64,000 nucleotides of DNA, taken from Thalassolituus sp. UBA1087 (GTDB taxonomy: Bacteria; Pseudomonadota; Gammaproteobacteria; Pseudomonadales; Oceanobacteraceae). Shown here one piece after another: positions 9,188-17,593 of this stretch. Position 1 is the stretch's first letter. Each line of letters opens with the position of its first letter. The position numbers were made by a program, and so were the translations under genes. Where the stretch lies: positions 81,287 to 145,286 of the forward strand of contig DCCG01000034.1 of the NCBI GenBank assembly GCA_002314145.1. The letters are read 5' to 3'. The notes under the pieces were generated by a model. That model was not told the DNA's origin and searched no databases. It was given only the letters and a program-made list of their open reading frames with translations.

Positions 9188-9751
9188 ATGATGACGGAAA
9201 ACACCAACCGCTCCTACACCGCCACCGCCAAGGCCATTCACTGGCTGATGGCATTACTGATATTAGTTGCCAGTGCTATTGGCCTGTATTCCGGCACAAT
9301 GGAATATGGCGCAGATCAGGCATTAAACGAATATAAAGGCAGCCTGATTACACTGCATAAGCAGATTGCCACGCTGACCATTTTTTTAATCGCTTTACGT
9401 ATCGTCTGGCGTATCACACACCGTCCGCCGGCGTTAACCGGCATGAGTCCGGCCATGGTCAAAGCTGCCCACGCCGGGCATCTGCTGCTATATGCACTGA
9501 TGGTGATTATTCCTCTGGCGGGCTGGGCACTCAGTTCGTCCGCAGGATATCCGATTCCGGTGGCCGGGCTGTTTAATCTTCCGCCACTGGTCAGCGAGTC
9601 GGAAGAGATTGCCGCCATCGCCGGGGCGGTGCATCGCTGGGGCTCCTGGTTATTTTTAGCAGTCATCGCCGGGCATATCGGCTTTGCCATAAAACATAAG
9701 CTCGTCGATCGGGACGGGACCATGGAATCCATGCTGCCGGGCAAACGCTGA
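9188..9751 (+). CDS. Cytochrome b561 family protein (CybB-like)
   Basis: 187-aa inner-membrane di-haem cytochrome b with four transmembrane helices. The start TATAKAIHWLMALLILVASAIGLY is diagnostic, with His18 in helix 1. Other candidate haem ligands are His57 (LITLHKQIATL), His149 (GAVHRWGSW) and His163 (IAGHIGFAIKH). These proteins oxidise ubiquinol; the E. coli homologue CybB reduces superoxide at the membrane. A second in-frame ATG follows immediately (MM). The ypfH-like esterase follows 49 bp later in the same direction, possibly co-transcribed. Confidence 0.93.
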   Translation: MMTENTNRSYTATAKAIHWLMALLILVASAIGLYSGTMEYGADQALNEYKGSLITLHKQIATLTIFLIALRIVWRITHRPPALTGMSPAMVKAAHAGHLLLYALMVIIPLAGWALSSSAGYPIPVAGLFNLPPLVSESEEIAAIAGAVHRWGSWLFLAVIAGHIGFAIKHKLVDRDGTMESMLPGKR

Positions 9752-9800
9752 GACATACTCCGGCCCTGCTGACGGGGCCGGTTTTACACAGGAAATAGCC

Positions 9801-10421
9801 GTGACTGAATCCATAATCATCAGCCAGCCACCTCAGGCGGAGCATCTATATCTGTTGTTTCATGGTGTCGGTAGTACGCCACAAAGCATGGAGCCTCTGG
9901 GCCGGTTAATTGCAGCGGAAATTCCGCAGGCGGCCGTTATCAGTGTCTGTGCACCGATGGCGTTCGACCAGGCTGAAAACGGCTATCAATGGTTTTCAGT
10001 TGCCGGTGTCAACGAAGCTAACCGCGAACAACGGGTGCGCCAGGCAATGCCGGATTTCCTCCGTTGCATTCACCGCTGGCAGGAGATTACCGCCAGCAGC
10101 CCGCAGGATACGACCTTGATTGGTTTTTCGCAGGGCGCCATCATGAGTCTCAGCCTCACACAGATGGTCAGTTCCCCGGCAGCGGCGCAGATTATTGCGT
10201 TATCGGGCCGGCTGTGTGGCGCGCAGCATCCCGCCAAAACCGATGCCAGAATTCATATTCTGCACGGCCGTCAGGACCCGGTGATGCCATATTCATTGGC
10301 TGAACAGGCTTTCGCCACATTAAAGAACGCCGGCACAGAGGTGACGCTGGATCTGTTTGACGGTCTGGGCCACAGCATTTCTCCCGCCGAAGCGGCGACG
10401 CTGCTCAGCTATATCAAATAA
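9801..10421 (+). CDS. Alpha/beta-hydrolase esterase, YpfH/carboxylesterase type
   Basis: 206-aa cytoplasmic serine esterase. The oxyanion-hole motif LLFHGVGST is at residues 19-26, the nucleophile elbow GFSQG puts Ser110 in place, the acid is Asp159 (HGRQDPVMP) and the base is His191 (GLGHSI). All three catalytic residues are intact and spacing suits the phospholipase/carboxylesterase family to which E. coli YpfH belongs. GTG start with AGGAAAT upstream. Physiological substrate unknown; YpfH acts on short-chain esters in vitro. Confidence 0.9.
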   Translation: MTESIIISQPPQAEHLYLLFHGVGSTPQSMEPLGRLIAAEIPQAAVISVCAPMAFDQAENGYQWFSVAGVNEANREQRVRQAMPDFLRCIHRWQEITASSPQDTTLIGFSQGAIMSLSLTQMVSSPAAAQIIALSGRLCGAQHPAKTDARIHILHGRQDPVMPYSLAEQAFATLKNAGTEVTLDLFDGLGHSISPAEAATLLSYIK

Positions 10422-10434
10422 GTTCTGCCGGCGT

Positions 10435-10457
10435 AAAAAAAGGCCGCATCCGCGGCC
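10435..10457 (-). terminator. Rho-independent terminator after the SHOCT-domain gene
   Basis: GGCCGC/GCGGCC stem (10442-10457) with a 7-T run on the minus strand. It serves the 10481-10948 gene and lies just past the esterase stop. Confidence 0.8.
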
Positions 10458-10480
10458 CGTTATCTCTCAGCAGACAGATT

Positions 10481-10948
10481 TCAGATTTCGCTGATAATGG
10501 CTTTACGTTTCTGCTGATACTCGTCTTCGGTGATCAGCCCTTTATCTTTCAGCTGCTGCAGGTTTTTCAGGCGTTGCTCAAAGTAACCAGCCCCGTGAGT
10601 GTGCTGCTTATGCATGCTTTGCCCGGCTGTTTCTGATTTGAGCCCACAGTCATAATAATCGGCATGAATGCGGGTTGTGGTAATGGTCTTCATACCTGAT
10701 AAAGAAGGCCGTTTACGGCGGCTCTCATCACGATCACCCAGCACCATGGCATCCGCTTTGGCTTCTGCGGCATGCCTGCGGTGCCAGCCCATACACTCTT
10801 CGTCCGGGTCCATACTGGTACTGCTGCAGACATCCTGTTTAACCAGACGACAGGAAGAAGCCTGTCCGGCTTCCAGCAGTTTAACGTCATCGGCGGCCAG
10901 GGCAGCCACGGGTGAAAGTAACAGTATCAGGGCACAGGTTCTGATCAT
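10481..10948 (-). CDS. Small exported protein with C-terminal SHOCT domain
   Basis: 155-aa protein with an N-terminal signal peptide (MIRTCALILLLSPVAALA). The middle part carries four cysteines (SCRLVKQDVC, EECMGWHRRHAAEAKADAM) and resembles DUF4156-type lipoprotein domains, which have a similar run of Ala/Asp ending in a Cys. The C-terminus, FEQRLKNLQQLKDKGLITEDEYQQKRKAII, is a clear SHOCT motif, often found at protein ends as an oligomerisation module. Export is inferred from the signal; function is unknown. Confidence 0.8.
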   Translation of the reverse strand: MIRTCALILLLSPVAALAADDVKLLEAGQASSCRLVKQDVCSSTSMDPDEECMGWHRRHAAEAKADAMVLGDRDESRRKRPSLSGMKTITTTRIHADYYDCGLKSETAGQSMHKQHTHGAGYFEQRLKNLQQLKDKGLITEDEYQQKRKAIISEI

Positions 10949-11100
10949 ATCTTAGTCTCCGGCTCCGATATCTGAGCCATGATGGTATTCACTGAAAACA
11001 CAGAGAATACCGGATTACGCAGTGTCGTGGCACCTGTCAGGATGGATTAACGCGCTCAGCAACAGTGTCTTCCGTGGCTGAATCGACGGCGGGCGGGCAT

Positions 11101-11138
11101 AAAAAAGCCGGGATGTGTAAACAACACACCCCGGCTTT
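11101..11138 (-). terminator. Rho-independent terminator of the proVWX operon
   Basis: Long stem (AAAGCCGGG...CCCGGCTTT, one mismatch) at 11104-11138, with a T-run on the minus strand, 22 bp past the proX stop. Confidence 0.88.
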
Positions 11139-11159
11139 GTTAAGCAGAATCCGGCAGGC

Positions 11160-12164
11160 TTATTCGGCTGCTTTCATCGCTTCGCTGACCCAGCCGTCGA
11201 AAGTCGCCTGGTTCGCTTTGATCCACAGATCCGCATGGCGCTCAATGTCTTCCACTGAATCTTCGCCATTGGCAATCATCATGTTTTCCGCGTTTACCGC
11301 GTTAATCGGCAGCTTCATGATGCTGAACAGTTTAGCGGCCGCCGGGTTTTCTTCGGCCCACTCTTTATTGGCAACGATGCGTTCGGAGTTGATATCAAAA
11401 CCGTAGTTTTTGCCATTTGCCAGCGCCGTGTCTGTGCCATTCGGGTTAGCGGAATATGGTACTTCCAGCCAGACCACGTCTTTACCCGGAACCAGCTTGC
11501 CGGATACCCAGTAAGGCGTCCAGGTGTAGTACAGAACCGGTTCGCCTTCTTTATAACGGGCAATAGTGTCAGAAATAATGGCCGCGTACTGACCCTGGTT
11601 ATGACTGATGGAATCACGCAGTTTGAATTCATCCAGCTGATATTCAATCACACCTTCACAACCCCAGCCGGCATTACAGCCTGCGAGGTCAGCTTTGCCA
11701 TCGCCATTGGTATCAAACAGTTTGGCCAGCTTCGGATCTTTCAGGTCGGTAATTTTAGTAATGCCGTATTTTTCAGCGGTTTTCTTATCGATCAGATAAC
11801 CCTGGGCAGCACCCTTAATGTATTCACCTTCACGATAGAAAGTGTCGTCGCCACCGGCGTTTTTATACATGGTGTTGTGCAGCGGGAACCAGTTAACCGT
11901 GGTGTAGGTAATATCTCCATTAGAAATCGCGGTGTAGCCGGCACTGTATTCGACTTCTTTAATTTCTTTAACATCGTAGCCGAGTTTTTCCAGCGCTTTA
12001 TTGACCACGATGGTCTGGAATTTTTCTTCGGCAATCGGGCTATGGAAAGCCTGCACGCTGACGCCTTCGCCGGGCAGATCTGCGGCGCTGACTGCGCTGC
12101 TCAGCGTTAATGCCAGTGTCGCAACGCCGGATAACATCCCGGCCATCAATGGACTGCGTTTCAT
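11160..12164 (-). CDS. proX: Glycine betaine/proline-betaine ABC transporter substrate-binding protein
   Basis: 334-aa periplasmic binding protein. Signal peptide ends SSAVSAADLPG. The mature start GVSVQAFHSPIAEEKFQTIVVNKALEKLGYDV is typical of ProX, and aromatic residues suited to a betaine cage are visible (for example VNWFPLHN, YTWTPYWVSGKLVPGKDVVWLEVPY). It is the last gene of proV-proW-proX; ATG with GGAGAAAG upstream. Delivers compatible solutes to ProW for osmoprotection. Confidence 0.95.
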   Translation of the reverse strand: MKRSPLMAGMLSGVATLALTLSSAVSAADLPGEGVSVQAFHSPIAEEKFQTIVVNKALEKLGYDVKEIKEVEYSAGYTAISNGDITYTTVNWFPLHNTMYKNAGGDDTFYREGEYIKGAAQGYLIDKKTAEKYGITKITDLKDPKLAKLFDTNGDGKADLAGCNAGWGCEGVIEYQLDEFKLRDSISHNQGQYAAIISDTIARYKEGEPVLYYTWTPYWVSGKLVPGKDVVWLEVPYSANPNGTDTALANGKNYGFDINSERIVANKEWAEENPAAAKLFSIMKLPINAVNAENMMIANGEDSVEDIERHADLWIKANQATFDGWVSEAMKAAE

Positions 12165-12213
12165 AACTTTCTCCTGATTCAGCTTTCGAACTAACTTGGG
12201 TTGAACATTGGAT

Positions 12214-13368
12214 TTAAGAGTTTTTAGCAGGCTTGAGTTTCAGCAACAGCGCTGCAGGGCCAGTCTGATACCAGTGGCGTACGCCACGGGCACGGGCATC
12301 CTGACCTAATGCCTGAGTCAGGCGATCAAGAATAATCGCCAGAATAACAATACCGATACCGCCCACGGCAGCCAGACCGATATCCAGGCGGCCGATGCCG
12401 CGCAGTACCATCAGTCCGAGACCACCCACGGAAATCATAGAAGCAATGACCACCATCGACAGACTCAGCATCAGCGTCTGGTTAACCCCGGCCATAATCG
12501 TCGGCATGGCCAGTGGTAACTGAACTTTAAACAGCATCTGGCGCGGGCTTGCACCAAACGAAGACGAGGCTTCAATCAGATCTGCCGGCACCTGACGGAT
12601 ACCTAAGTTGGTTAAACGGATAACCGGTGGCATGGCAAAAACGATGGTGACCACCACACCCGGCACGTTACCGATACCAAACAACATCACAATGGGCACC
12701 AGATACACAAACGCCGGCGTGGTCTGCATGGCATCCAGCGTCGGCCGCAATATGCGGTTAAGGCCATCATGCCGGGCCATCAGTATGCCCAGTGGTAAGC
12801 CCAGTAATATGCAGAAGAATACCGATGTCAGCACCAGCGACAGTGTCGTCATGGCTTCACTCCAGGCACCGATAGCGCCCAGAACAAACATACCGATCGC
12901 CGTACTGATGGCCAGACGTCCACCCGCCAGCTGCCAGGCCAGAATGGTGAAAATCGCGATCATCAGTAAAGGCGGTGTTGCGTTCAGCAACAGATCGATG
13001 GAATTCAGCGTGGCATCAATGGGGACTTTTACCGCTGTAAAGAAAGGACGGAAGTGGTCGACAATCCAGTCAAGCCCGGTGTCGACCCAATCCTGCAGTG
13101 GCACCCAGGCTTCAGGGAACGGATCGGCAAAGGTGAAATCGACGGACTCGCGTACGGAATCATCCTGCAGCCAGCCTTCGGCCTGAAAATTCGATTCCGA
13201 TTGTTCTGAATTCCCCCAGGGGTTGGTTTCGGCGTCAATTTCGCCTGCAAAAGGGTTATCCGCATTCGCGTCTGTATTATCTGTCTCAGACTGGCTGGCA
13301 GACGGATTTTCGTTGTTGTCGTTACTGTCTGCCGGGGCCGTTTCAAAGGGATTGGTTTCGTTACTCAT
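12214..13368 (-). CDS. proW: Glycine betaine ABC transporter permease, with long acidic N-terminal extension
   Basis: 384-aa inner-membrane permease. The BPD_transp_1 core carries SSSFGASPRQMLFKVQLPLAMPTIMAGVNQTLMLSLSMVV, the EAA loop that contacts ProV. The first 90 or so residues precede the first membrane segment and are rich in Asn, Asp, Glu, Ser (NETNPFETAPADSNDNNENP...), apparently disordered; E. coli ProW also has an N-terminal extension, but of different sequence. Overlaps the proV stop by 4 bp (ATGA). Confidence 0.95.
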   Translation of the reverse strand: MSNETNPFETAPADSNDNNENPSASQSETDNTDANADNPFAGEIDAETNPWGNSEQSESNFQAEGWLQDDSVRESVDFTFADPFPEAWVPLQDWVDTGLDWIVDHFRPFFTAVKVPIDATLNSIDLLLNATPPLLMIAIFTILAWQLAGGRLAISTAIGMFVLGAIGAWSEAMTTLSLVLTSVFFCILLGLPLGILMARHDGLNRILRPTLDAMQTTPAFVYLVPIVMLFGIGNVPGVVVTIVFAMPPVIRLTNLGIRQVPADLIEASSSFGASPRQMLFKVQLPLAMPTIMAGVNQTLMLSLSMVVIASMISVGGLGLMVLRGIGRLDIGLAAVGGIGIVILAIILDRLTQALGQDARARGVRHWYQTGPAALLLKLKPAKNS

Positions 13369-14594
13369 GATGGCTTATCCCCTTCGTCTGCATTTTCTTC
13401 ACGGTCAAGCGTTTCCAGCAGCCGTTCTTTGGTAATGCTGCCAATGTATTCACCTTCTTTCACCACAGGAACCGGGTAGTCGGATTGCGCTACCGTGGTA
13501 ATTAATTCCCGCACCGGTGTTTCTGCTTCCGCTGTGGTGGCCTCTTCAGCGGACGTTACATAATCTTCTACGGTGGAGGATGGCTTTTCTTTATCCAGTT
13601 CGCTCAGTGATGTCACACCGACAAACTGCTGATCGTCATCCACGACATAACCGTATTCAGCACCGCTTTCCGTCAGCTGTTGCATGGCATCCTTAACACT
13701 GCTGCTGCTGTCGATGGTTACTTCCGGCTGAATTTCTGCCACATTACTGGCGGCATACACATTGGAAACATCCACGCCCCGGAAGAAAGATCTGACGTAA
13801 TCATTGGCAGGATTTTCAAGAATATCGTTCGGCGTACCCACCTGCACCACTTCACCGTTCTGCATAATGGCAATGCGGTCGCCAATGCGCATGGCTTCAT
13901 CGAGATCATGGGAAATAAAGACAATGGTGCGGCGGTGTTCTGTCTGCAGTTTGACCAGTTCATCCTGCATTTCGGTGCGGATCAGAGGGTCCAGTGCGGA
14001 AAATGCTTCGTCCATCAACATAATGTCGGGGTCATTCGCCAGCGCCCTGGCCAGCCCTACCCGCTGCTGCATACCGCCGGACAGTTCATCCGGATAGGAA
14101 TGGCCATGGGCCGAGAGACCTACCTGCTCCAGCGCTGCCTGGGCTTTGCTGCGACGTTCGCGTACAGGCTCACCGGACAATTCAAGACCGAATGCGGCAT
14201 TGTCAAGAACATTCATATGCGGCATCAGGGCAAATGACTGGAATACCATGCTGATTTTTTTCCGCCGCACTTCGCGCAGGTGTTTCTGATCAATTGCCGC
14301 GATATCTTCGCCATCAATCAGGACCTGGCCTCTCGTCGGTTCAATCAGCCGGTTCAGCAGCCGGACCAATGTGGACTTACCAGAGCCCGAGAGCCCCATG
14401 ATGACGAATATCTCGCCTTCCCGGATGGCCAGACTGGCGTCTTTAACCCCGACGGTCAGACCGGTCTGAGCAAAAATTTCGTCTTTATCAACACCCTGAT
14501 CAATCAGATCCAGTGCTGGCTGAGGGTTGTCGCCAAACACCTTAAACAGGTGCCGGACTTCAAGTTTGATGTTTTCCGGATCAGAAGTGGCCAT
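13365..14594 (-). CDS. proV: Glycine betaine ABC transporter ATPase with tandem CBS domains
   Basis: 409-aa ATPase that powers ProWX. Walker A GLSGSGKST, Q-loop VFQSFALMPH, signature LSGGMQQRVGLA, Walker B DIMLMDEAFSALD and switch His ISHDLDEA are intact. The C-terminal region (about 285-400) is a pair of CBS motifs, known in the family as ionic-strength or nucleotide sensors controlling transport. First gene of the operon; upstream 690 bp is gene-poor and should contain the osmotically regulated promoter. Confidence 0.96.
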   Translation of the reverse strand: MATSDPENIKLEVRHLFKVFGDNPQPALDLIDQGVDKDEIFAQTGLTVGVKDASLAIREGEIFVIMGLSGSGKSTLVRLLNRLIEPTRGQVLIDGEDIAAIDQKHLREVRRKKISMVFQSFALMPHMNVLDNAAFGLELSGEPVRERRSKAQAALEQVGLSAHGHSYPDELSGGMQQRVGLARALANDPDIMLMDEAFSALDPLIRTEMQDELVKLQTEHRRTIVFISHDLDEAMRIGDRIAIMQNGEVVQVGTPNDILENPANDYVRSFFRGVDVSNVYAASNVAEIQPEVTIDSSSSVKDAMQQLTESGAEYGYVVDDDQQFVGVTSLSELDKEKPSSTVEDYVTSAEEATTAEAETPVRELITTVAQSDYPVPVVKEGEYIGSITKERLLETLDREENADEGDKPS

Positions 14595-14999
14595 GGATCA
14601 CTTATTTAGAACTGTAAATAAGTTTTACCATACCGGAGTTAGACGAAAGCTTCAAAGTCATCATGATCCAAAAGCGACAGACGACAGATTGTCAACAAAG
14701 GCCAATCTGAAAACCCCGCCACCACGGTATTGACAGCCATCTTCAATGCTGCGCACTTATCCAACAGGCGTCAAAAATCACATACTGAGCCCACTGAAAC
14801 ACGCAACTACAGTGGGATTCAGGCCAACAAAACTATATTTAACACTATATTTTTGCCGGGTCTCATCTGGCAACCAGGTTCAAAGAACATCCAGCTTGTC
14901 TGTTTTATGATCAAACTAAGCCACTGGTACGGAATGTACCAGACGACAAAGGAATGCCTGCAGGTCTTTTTATGTGTCGTTTTTATCTGTTTTTAATCA

Positions 15000-15247
15000 G
15001 GACAGTCATGGTAAGCATTATGTATAAGAAATATACAAACCGCCCGCTTCACATCGGAAGCAGGCTTCGTTATTTCTTATATGGACAGTCATGGTAAGTG
15101 CTTGCTTCTTACTTGCGTGGACTACTTGCGTGGACAGTCATGGTTATCGCTGTCATGGTAAGTTGAGTGTTCAGGGGACTACTTACGTGGAGACTACTTA
15201 CGTTACTTACGTGGACAGTCATGGTTATCGTTATCGCTGATGGTGAG
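15000..15247 (+). repeat. Block of short direct repeats (GGACAGTCATGG-type)
   Basis: GGACAGTCATGGTAAG occurs exactly at 15000-15015 and 15083-15098. GGACAGTCATGGTTATCG occurs at 15132-15149 and 15213-15230. A partial CTGTCATGGTAAG lies at 15150-15162 and a degenerate CTGATGGTGAG at about 15237-15247. Between them are repeats of ACTTGCGTGG and ACTTACGTGG (about 15111-15214). Related 16-mers flank the transposase gene about 3 kb away, so this block is probably a cluster of REP-like elements. Confidence 0.85.
15023..15081. repeat. Inverted repeat between two copies of the GGACAGTC repeat
   Basis: TATAAGAAATA at 15023-15033 pairs perfectly with TATTTCTTATA at 15071-15081 (11 bp, 37-bp loop). The loop contains a smaller GAAGC/GCTTC pairing. 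The structure sits exactly between the direct repeats at 15000 and 15083. Confidence 0.8.
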
Positions 15248-15284
15248 TGTCCAGGTGTCCCCCTGAGCATTCGCTGCAGATTAT

Positions 15285-15929
15285 TCACAGATAATGGCTG
15301 TTTATTACATCCGGAGTCTGTGAAACTGCCCTGCCCGGCCGCGTCAATAGTGCCAGTTCCATGGGCAGACTGAGCGCCGCTAACGTCAGTGCAATGTACC
15401 CATTCAGTTCAAGCAGCTCTTCGTAAAAGCGGAACAGTTCAGGGCGGAAAATCTCTTTATCAAAGACCCCGCCGGCAATCAGACAGGCTGCAGATACAAC
15501 CAGGCGGAAGGATGTGCGGGTAAACAGCATGTCATGCACCAGCTGCCAGAGTTCAGACCAGTTCTTTTTAACCCGGCTCAACCATGGAATCCAGACAGCC
15601 AGCATAAGAATCCGAAAGCCTGTGCCGTCGGTCCAGTAAACCACCCAGTCAGGAGCGATATTCTTAAGACTCAGCTCCCTTAATAAAAAGCTCAGACTTA
15701 ACAGCACAGACCCCAGGGTCAGCCAACGCAATACTCCAGTGCTCTGCTGTTTATAACTTAAAGCGAAAATACAACTGGCGATTGCCAGCCAAACCATTTG
15801 CGTGAGCTCCATCGGTGCATTTTCATCGTACATCCAATCGGCACCACCAAAGACCACCGCACCGATAAATACACCAGTCAGCAAACCGCCGGCGACGGTA
15901 AACAAACGCTCTGCAACTGAATTGTTCAT
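15285..15929 (-). CDS. Hypothetical multi-pass membrane protein
   Basis: 214-aa protein with about five or six hydrophobic segments (AGGLLTGVFIGAVVFGGADWMYDE, MVWLAIASCIFALSY, WLTLGSVLLSLSFLLREL, FRLVVSAACLIAGGVF, LNGYIALTLAALSLPMELALL). ATG at 15929 is preceded by GGAGATTATTT. The charged loops (ENAPMELTQM, FDKEIFRPELFRFYEELLELNGY) are the most distinctive parts. I do not recognise the family. It lies alone in the accessory region. Confidence 0.72.
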   Translation of the reverse strand: MNNSVAERLFTVAGGLLTGVFIGAVVFGGADWMYDENAPMELTQMVWLAIASCIFALSYKQQSTGVLRWLTLGSVLLSLSFLLRELSLKNIAPDWVVYWTDGTGFRILMLAVWIPWLSRVKKNWSELWQLVHDMLFTRTSFRLVVSAACLIAGGVFDKEIFRPELFRFYEELLELNGYIALTLAALSLPMELALLTRPGRAVSQTPDVINSHYL

Positions 15930-16014
15930 AAATAATCTCCGGACCAGATAATGGTGGAGAGCATAATTGGAGAGTTAACAACAACGGAACAGGGAAATTT
16001 ACGACGGTTAATTA

Positions 16015-16085
16015 CTTTGACGGAACAATGATAAAAGCCAGACACTACGCGGATTACATTCATATTAAAAAATGTTCCGTCAAAG
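16015..16085. repeat. 13-bp perfect inverted repeat, 45-bp loop
   Basis: CTTTGACGGAACA (16015-16027) pairs exactly with TGTTCCGTCAAAG (16073-16085). The 71-bp unit lies in the intergenic region between two unknown-context genes. It could be a small mobile element, a regulatory site or a transcript hairpin; there is no T-run to make it a terminator. Confidence 0.8.
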
Positions 16086-16220
16086 GAACGATTTGTCACA
16101 TCTTTATGAGTTAATGGATGCGTATGAGGACCACCTCAAATAAATGGTTATTCGTATGCACTTTGTATAAATCGATACAGGGCCCGCAAGGGATAATTGC
16201 ATGTACCGAAAAGGCTGAGG

Positions 16221-16556
16221 CTATAACCTAGGCCCGTCAGGCCTGATGTTTTCCAGCCATATACCAAGCTGAGATACCGACTGCACGCCCGCTCGCCGTT
16301 CAACTTCCTGACCCTGAAAGAACAGAATCAACGTTGGAATCGTCCGGATCGCATATTGAAAGCCTACCGCAGGGGCAGTTTGTGTATTCACTTTGGCAAA
16401 TAACGCCTGATCAGCCAAAACATGGGCGGCTTCTTCAAACAGCGGCAACATCTGCCGACAGGGCTGGCACCAGTCAGCCCAGAAATCGACAATGACAGGC
16501 TTCTCTGCCGAACGGACAAACCGGGAAAAGGAGTTTTCATCCAGGTCAGTTATCAT
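16221..16556 (-). CDS. Thioredoxin-like protein with a CQPC active site
   Basis: 111-aa single thioredoxin domain: DFWADWCQPCRQMLPLFEEAA carries the redox pair (Cys30/Cys33 by count), followed by AIRTIPTLILFFQGQEVERRAG with the conserved cis-Pro. The usual WCGPC has Gly replaced by Gln, which in other family members shifts redox potential. Length fits a minimal thioredoxin. No signal peptide, so probably cytoplasmic. It stands alone and is probably an accessory thioredoxin rather than the main TrxA. Confidence 0.85.
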   Translation of the reverse strand: MITDLDENSFSRFVRSAEKPVIVDFWADWCQPCRQMLPLFEEAAHVLADQALFAKVNTQTAPAVGFQYAIRTIPTLILFFQGQEVERRAGVQSVSQLGIWLENIRPDGPRL

Positions 16557-16969
16557 TTAATCACGCTCGCAGACTTCCAAACGTTATTCTGGCTTAATAA
16601 TTAAATTGGGTATAAACAGAGGATTATTATACCACCAAACACACTACATACACATATTGGCATGCAATTAACACCCGGCCAGAGGTAACCAGCGTTAAAA
16701 ATAAACCTCCCTGGCACTCTTATTTTTATAGTCGTCATTAGTTTTAATAATGCACATCTGATATAGGGCTTTATCACCAGAGTAAAGCATTTTATCTCTT
16801 ATCCGGCATTCAGATAGATAATAAAATCAGCCTGACGAAACATGCTATTGATGTGGTACGCCAGATATCGGTAGCCGCATCCGGAGATGCGATGCTACCA
16901 GAAATGACCGTAACAGAAGATTAACAGAGGTCAGATAATCAAGGGTTAGCGGGTAACCTCATCCACAGG
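16557..16969. other. AT-rich intergenic region
   Basis: 413 bp with no credible gene, RNA or strong terminator seen. It should contain the promoter of the thioredoxin-like gene on the minus strand. Confidence 0.5.
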
Positions 16970-17593
16970 CTATATCAGGTTTTTATTACTGTGGCGTGCG
17001 GGAGCAACCAGAGAAGCCATCTGAATTGCGATAACAATAAGAGTAATAATAACACCCTCATTCCATACACCCGCAGATTCCAGCCATGCAACCTCAGACC
17101 TGAGATCATTATATTTTTTGCTGTGGATAACCAGCTCTTTCAACCTTAGGTTTTCCGCTAACAAGTCGCGATATTGCATGGCTTCGCCAGACAGATCCGC
17201 AATTAAATCAATCAGCGGTTTCTTCTCTCTGTCACCATAAAAAGCCGAACCTTTCGCTTTCTCGGTATCAACAACCTCCTTCAGCTCTTTAATAATGGAT
17301 TGCAAAGCATTAACCAGGTAGTTGCTACTGGCCTGCGCGTTCTCTTTTTCTGAGCGGTGAATTTGACGCTGACGGAAGTTCCCGACTTGACCTAAGCCTC
17401 TGACATTATTGGCACGGTAATCTGCAGACTGCTTAGCTGAGTCAACTCTTCCTGCTATTGATTTGAATCTCCGGACTATACCTGGCATATGAAGTTCCCA
17501 GTCAGCCACACTGCCGGAGCGAATCAATTCAATGGTCTTATCGCCCAGGTATTCTACTTCCTGTTTCGTTTGATATGGAGTATTGCTGCTCAT
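16970..17593 (-). CDS. Hypothetical coiled-coil protein with a C-terminal membrane anchor
   Basis: 207-aa protein, not recognised. The body is highly charged and helical, with predicted coiled-coil stretches (KSIAGRVDSAKQSADYRANN, LQSIIKELKEVVDTEKAK, DLLAENLRLKELVIHSKKYNDLRSEV). A single hydrophobic segment near the end (GVIITLIVIAIQMASLV) is followed by a short basic tail, giving a tail-anchored topology with the bulk in the cytoplasm. ATG with GGAGATTACAGG upstream. Neighbours do not suggest a role. Confidence 0.7.
   Translation of the reverse strand: MSSNTPYQTKQEVEYLGDKTIELIRSGSVADWELHMPGIVRRFKSIAGRVDSAKQSADYRANNVRGLGQVGNFRQRQIHRSEKENAQASSNYLVNALQSIIKELKEVVDTEKAKGSAFYGDREKKPLIDLIADLSGEAMQYRDLLAENLRLKELVIHSKKYNDLRSEVAWLESAGVWNEGVIITLIVIAIQMASLVAPARHSNKNLI

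Larger units (their letters stand above)
14595..15284. other. Gene-poor, repeat-containing spacer between proV and an unknown membrane protein gene
   Basis: 690 bp with no credible gene. The first half is AT-rich and holds the proV promoter region. From about 15000 on it is built of short direct repeats and one long inverted repeat (listed separately). Short frames across it have no ribosome-binding site and consist of repeat-derived residues. Confidence 0.6.
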
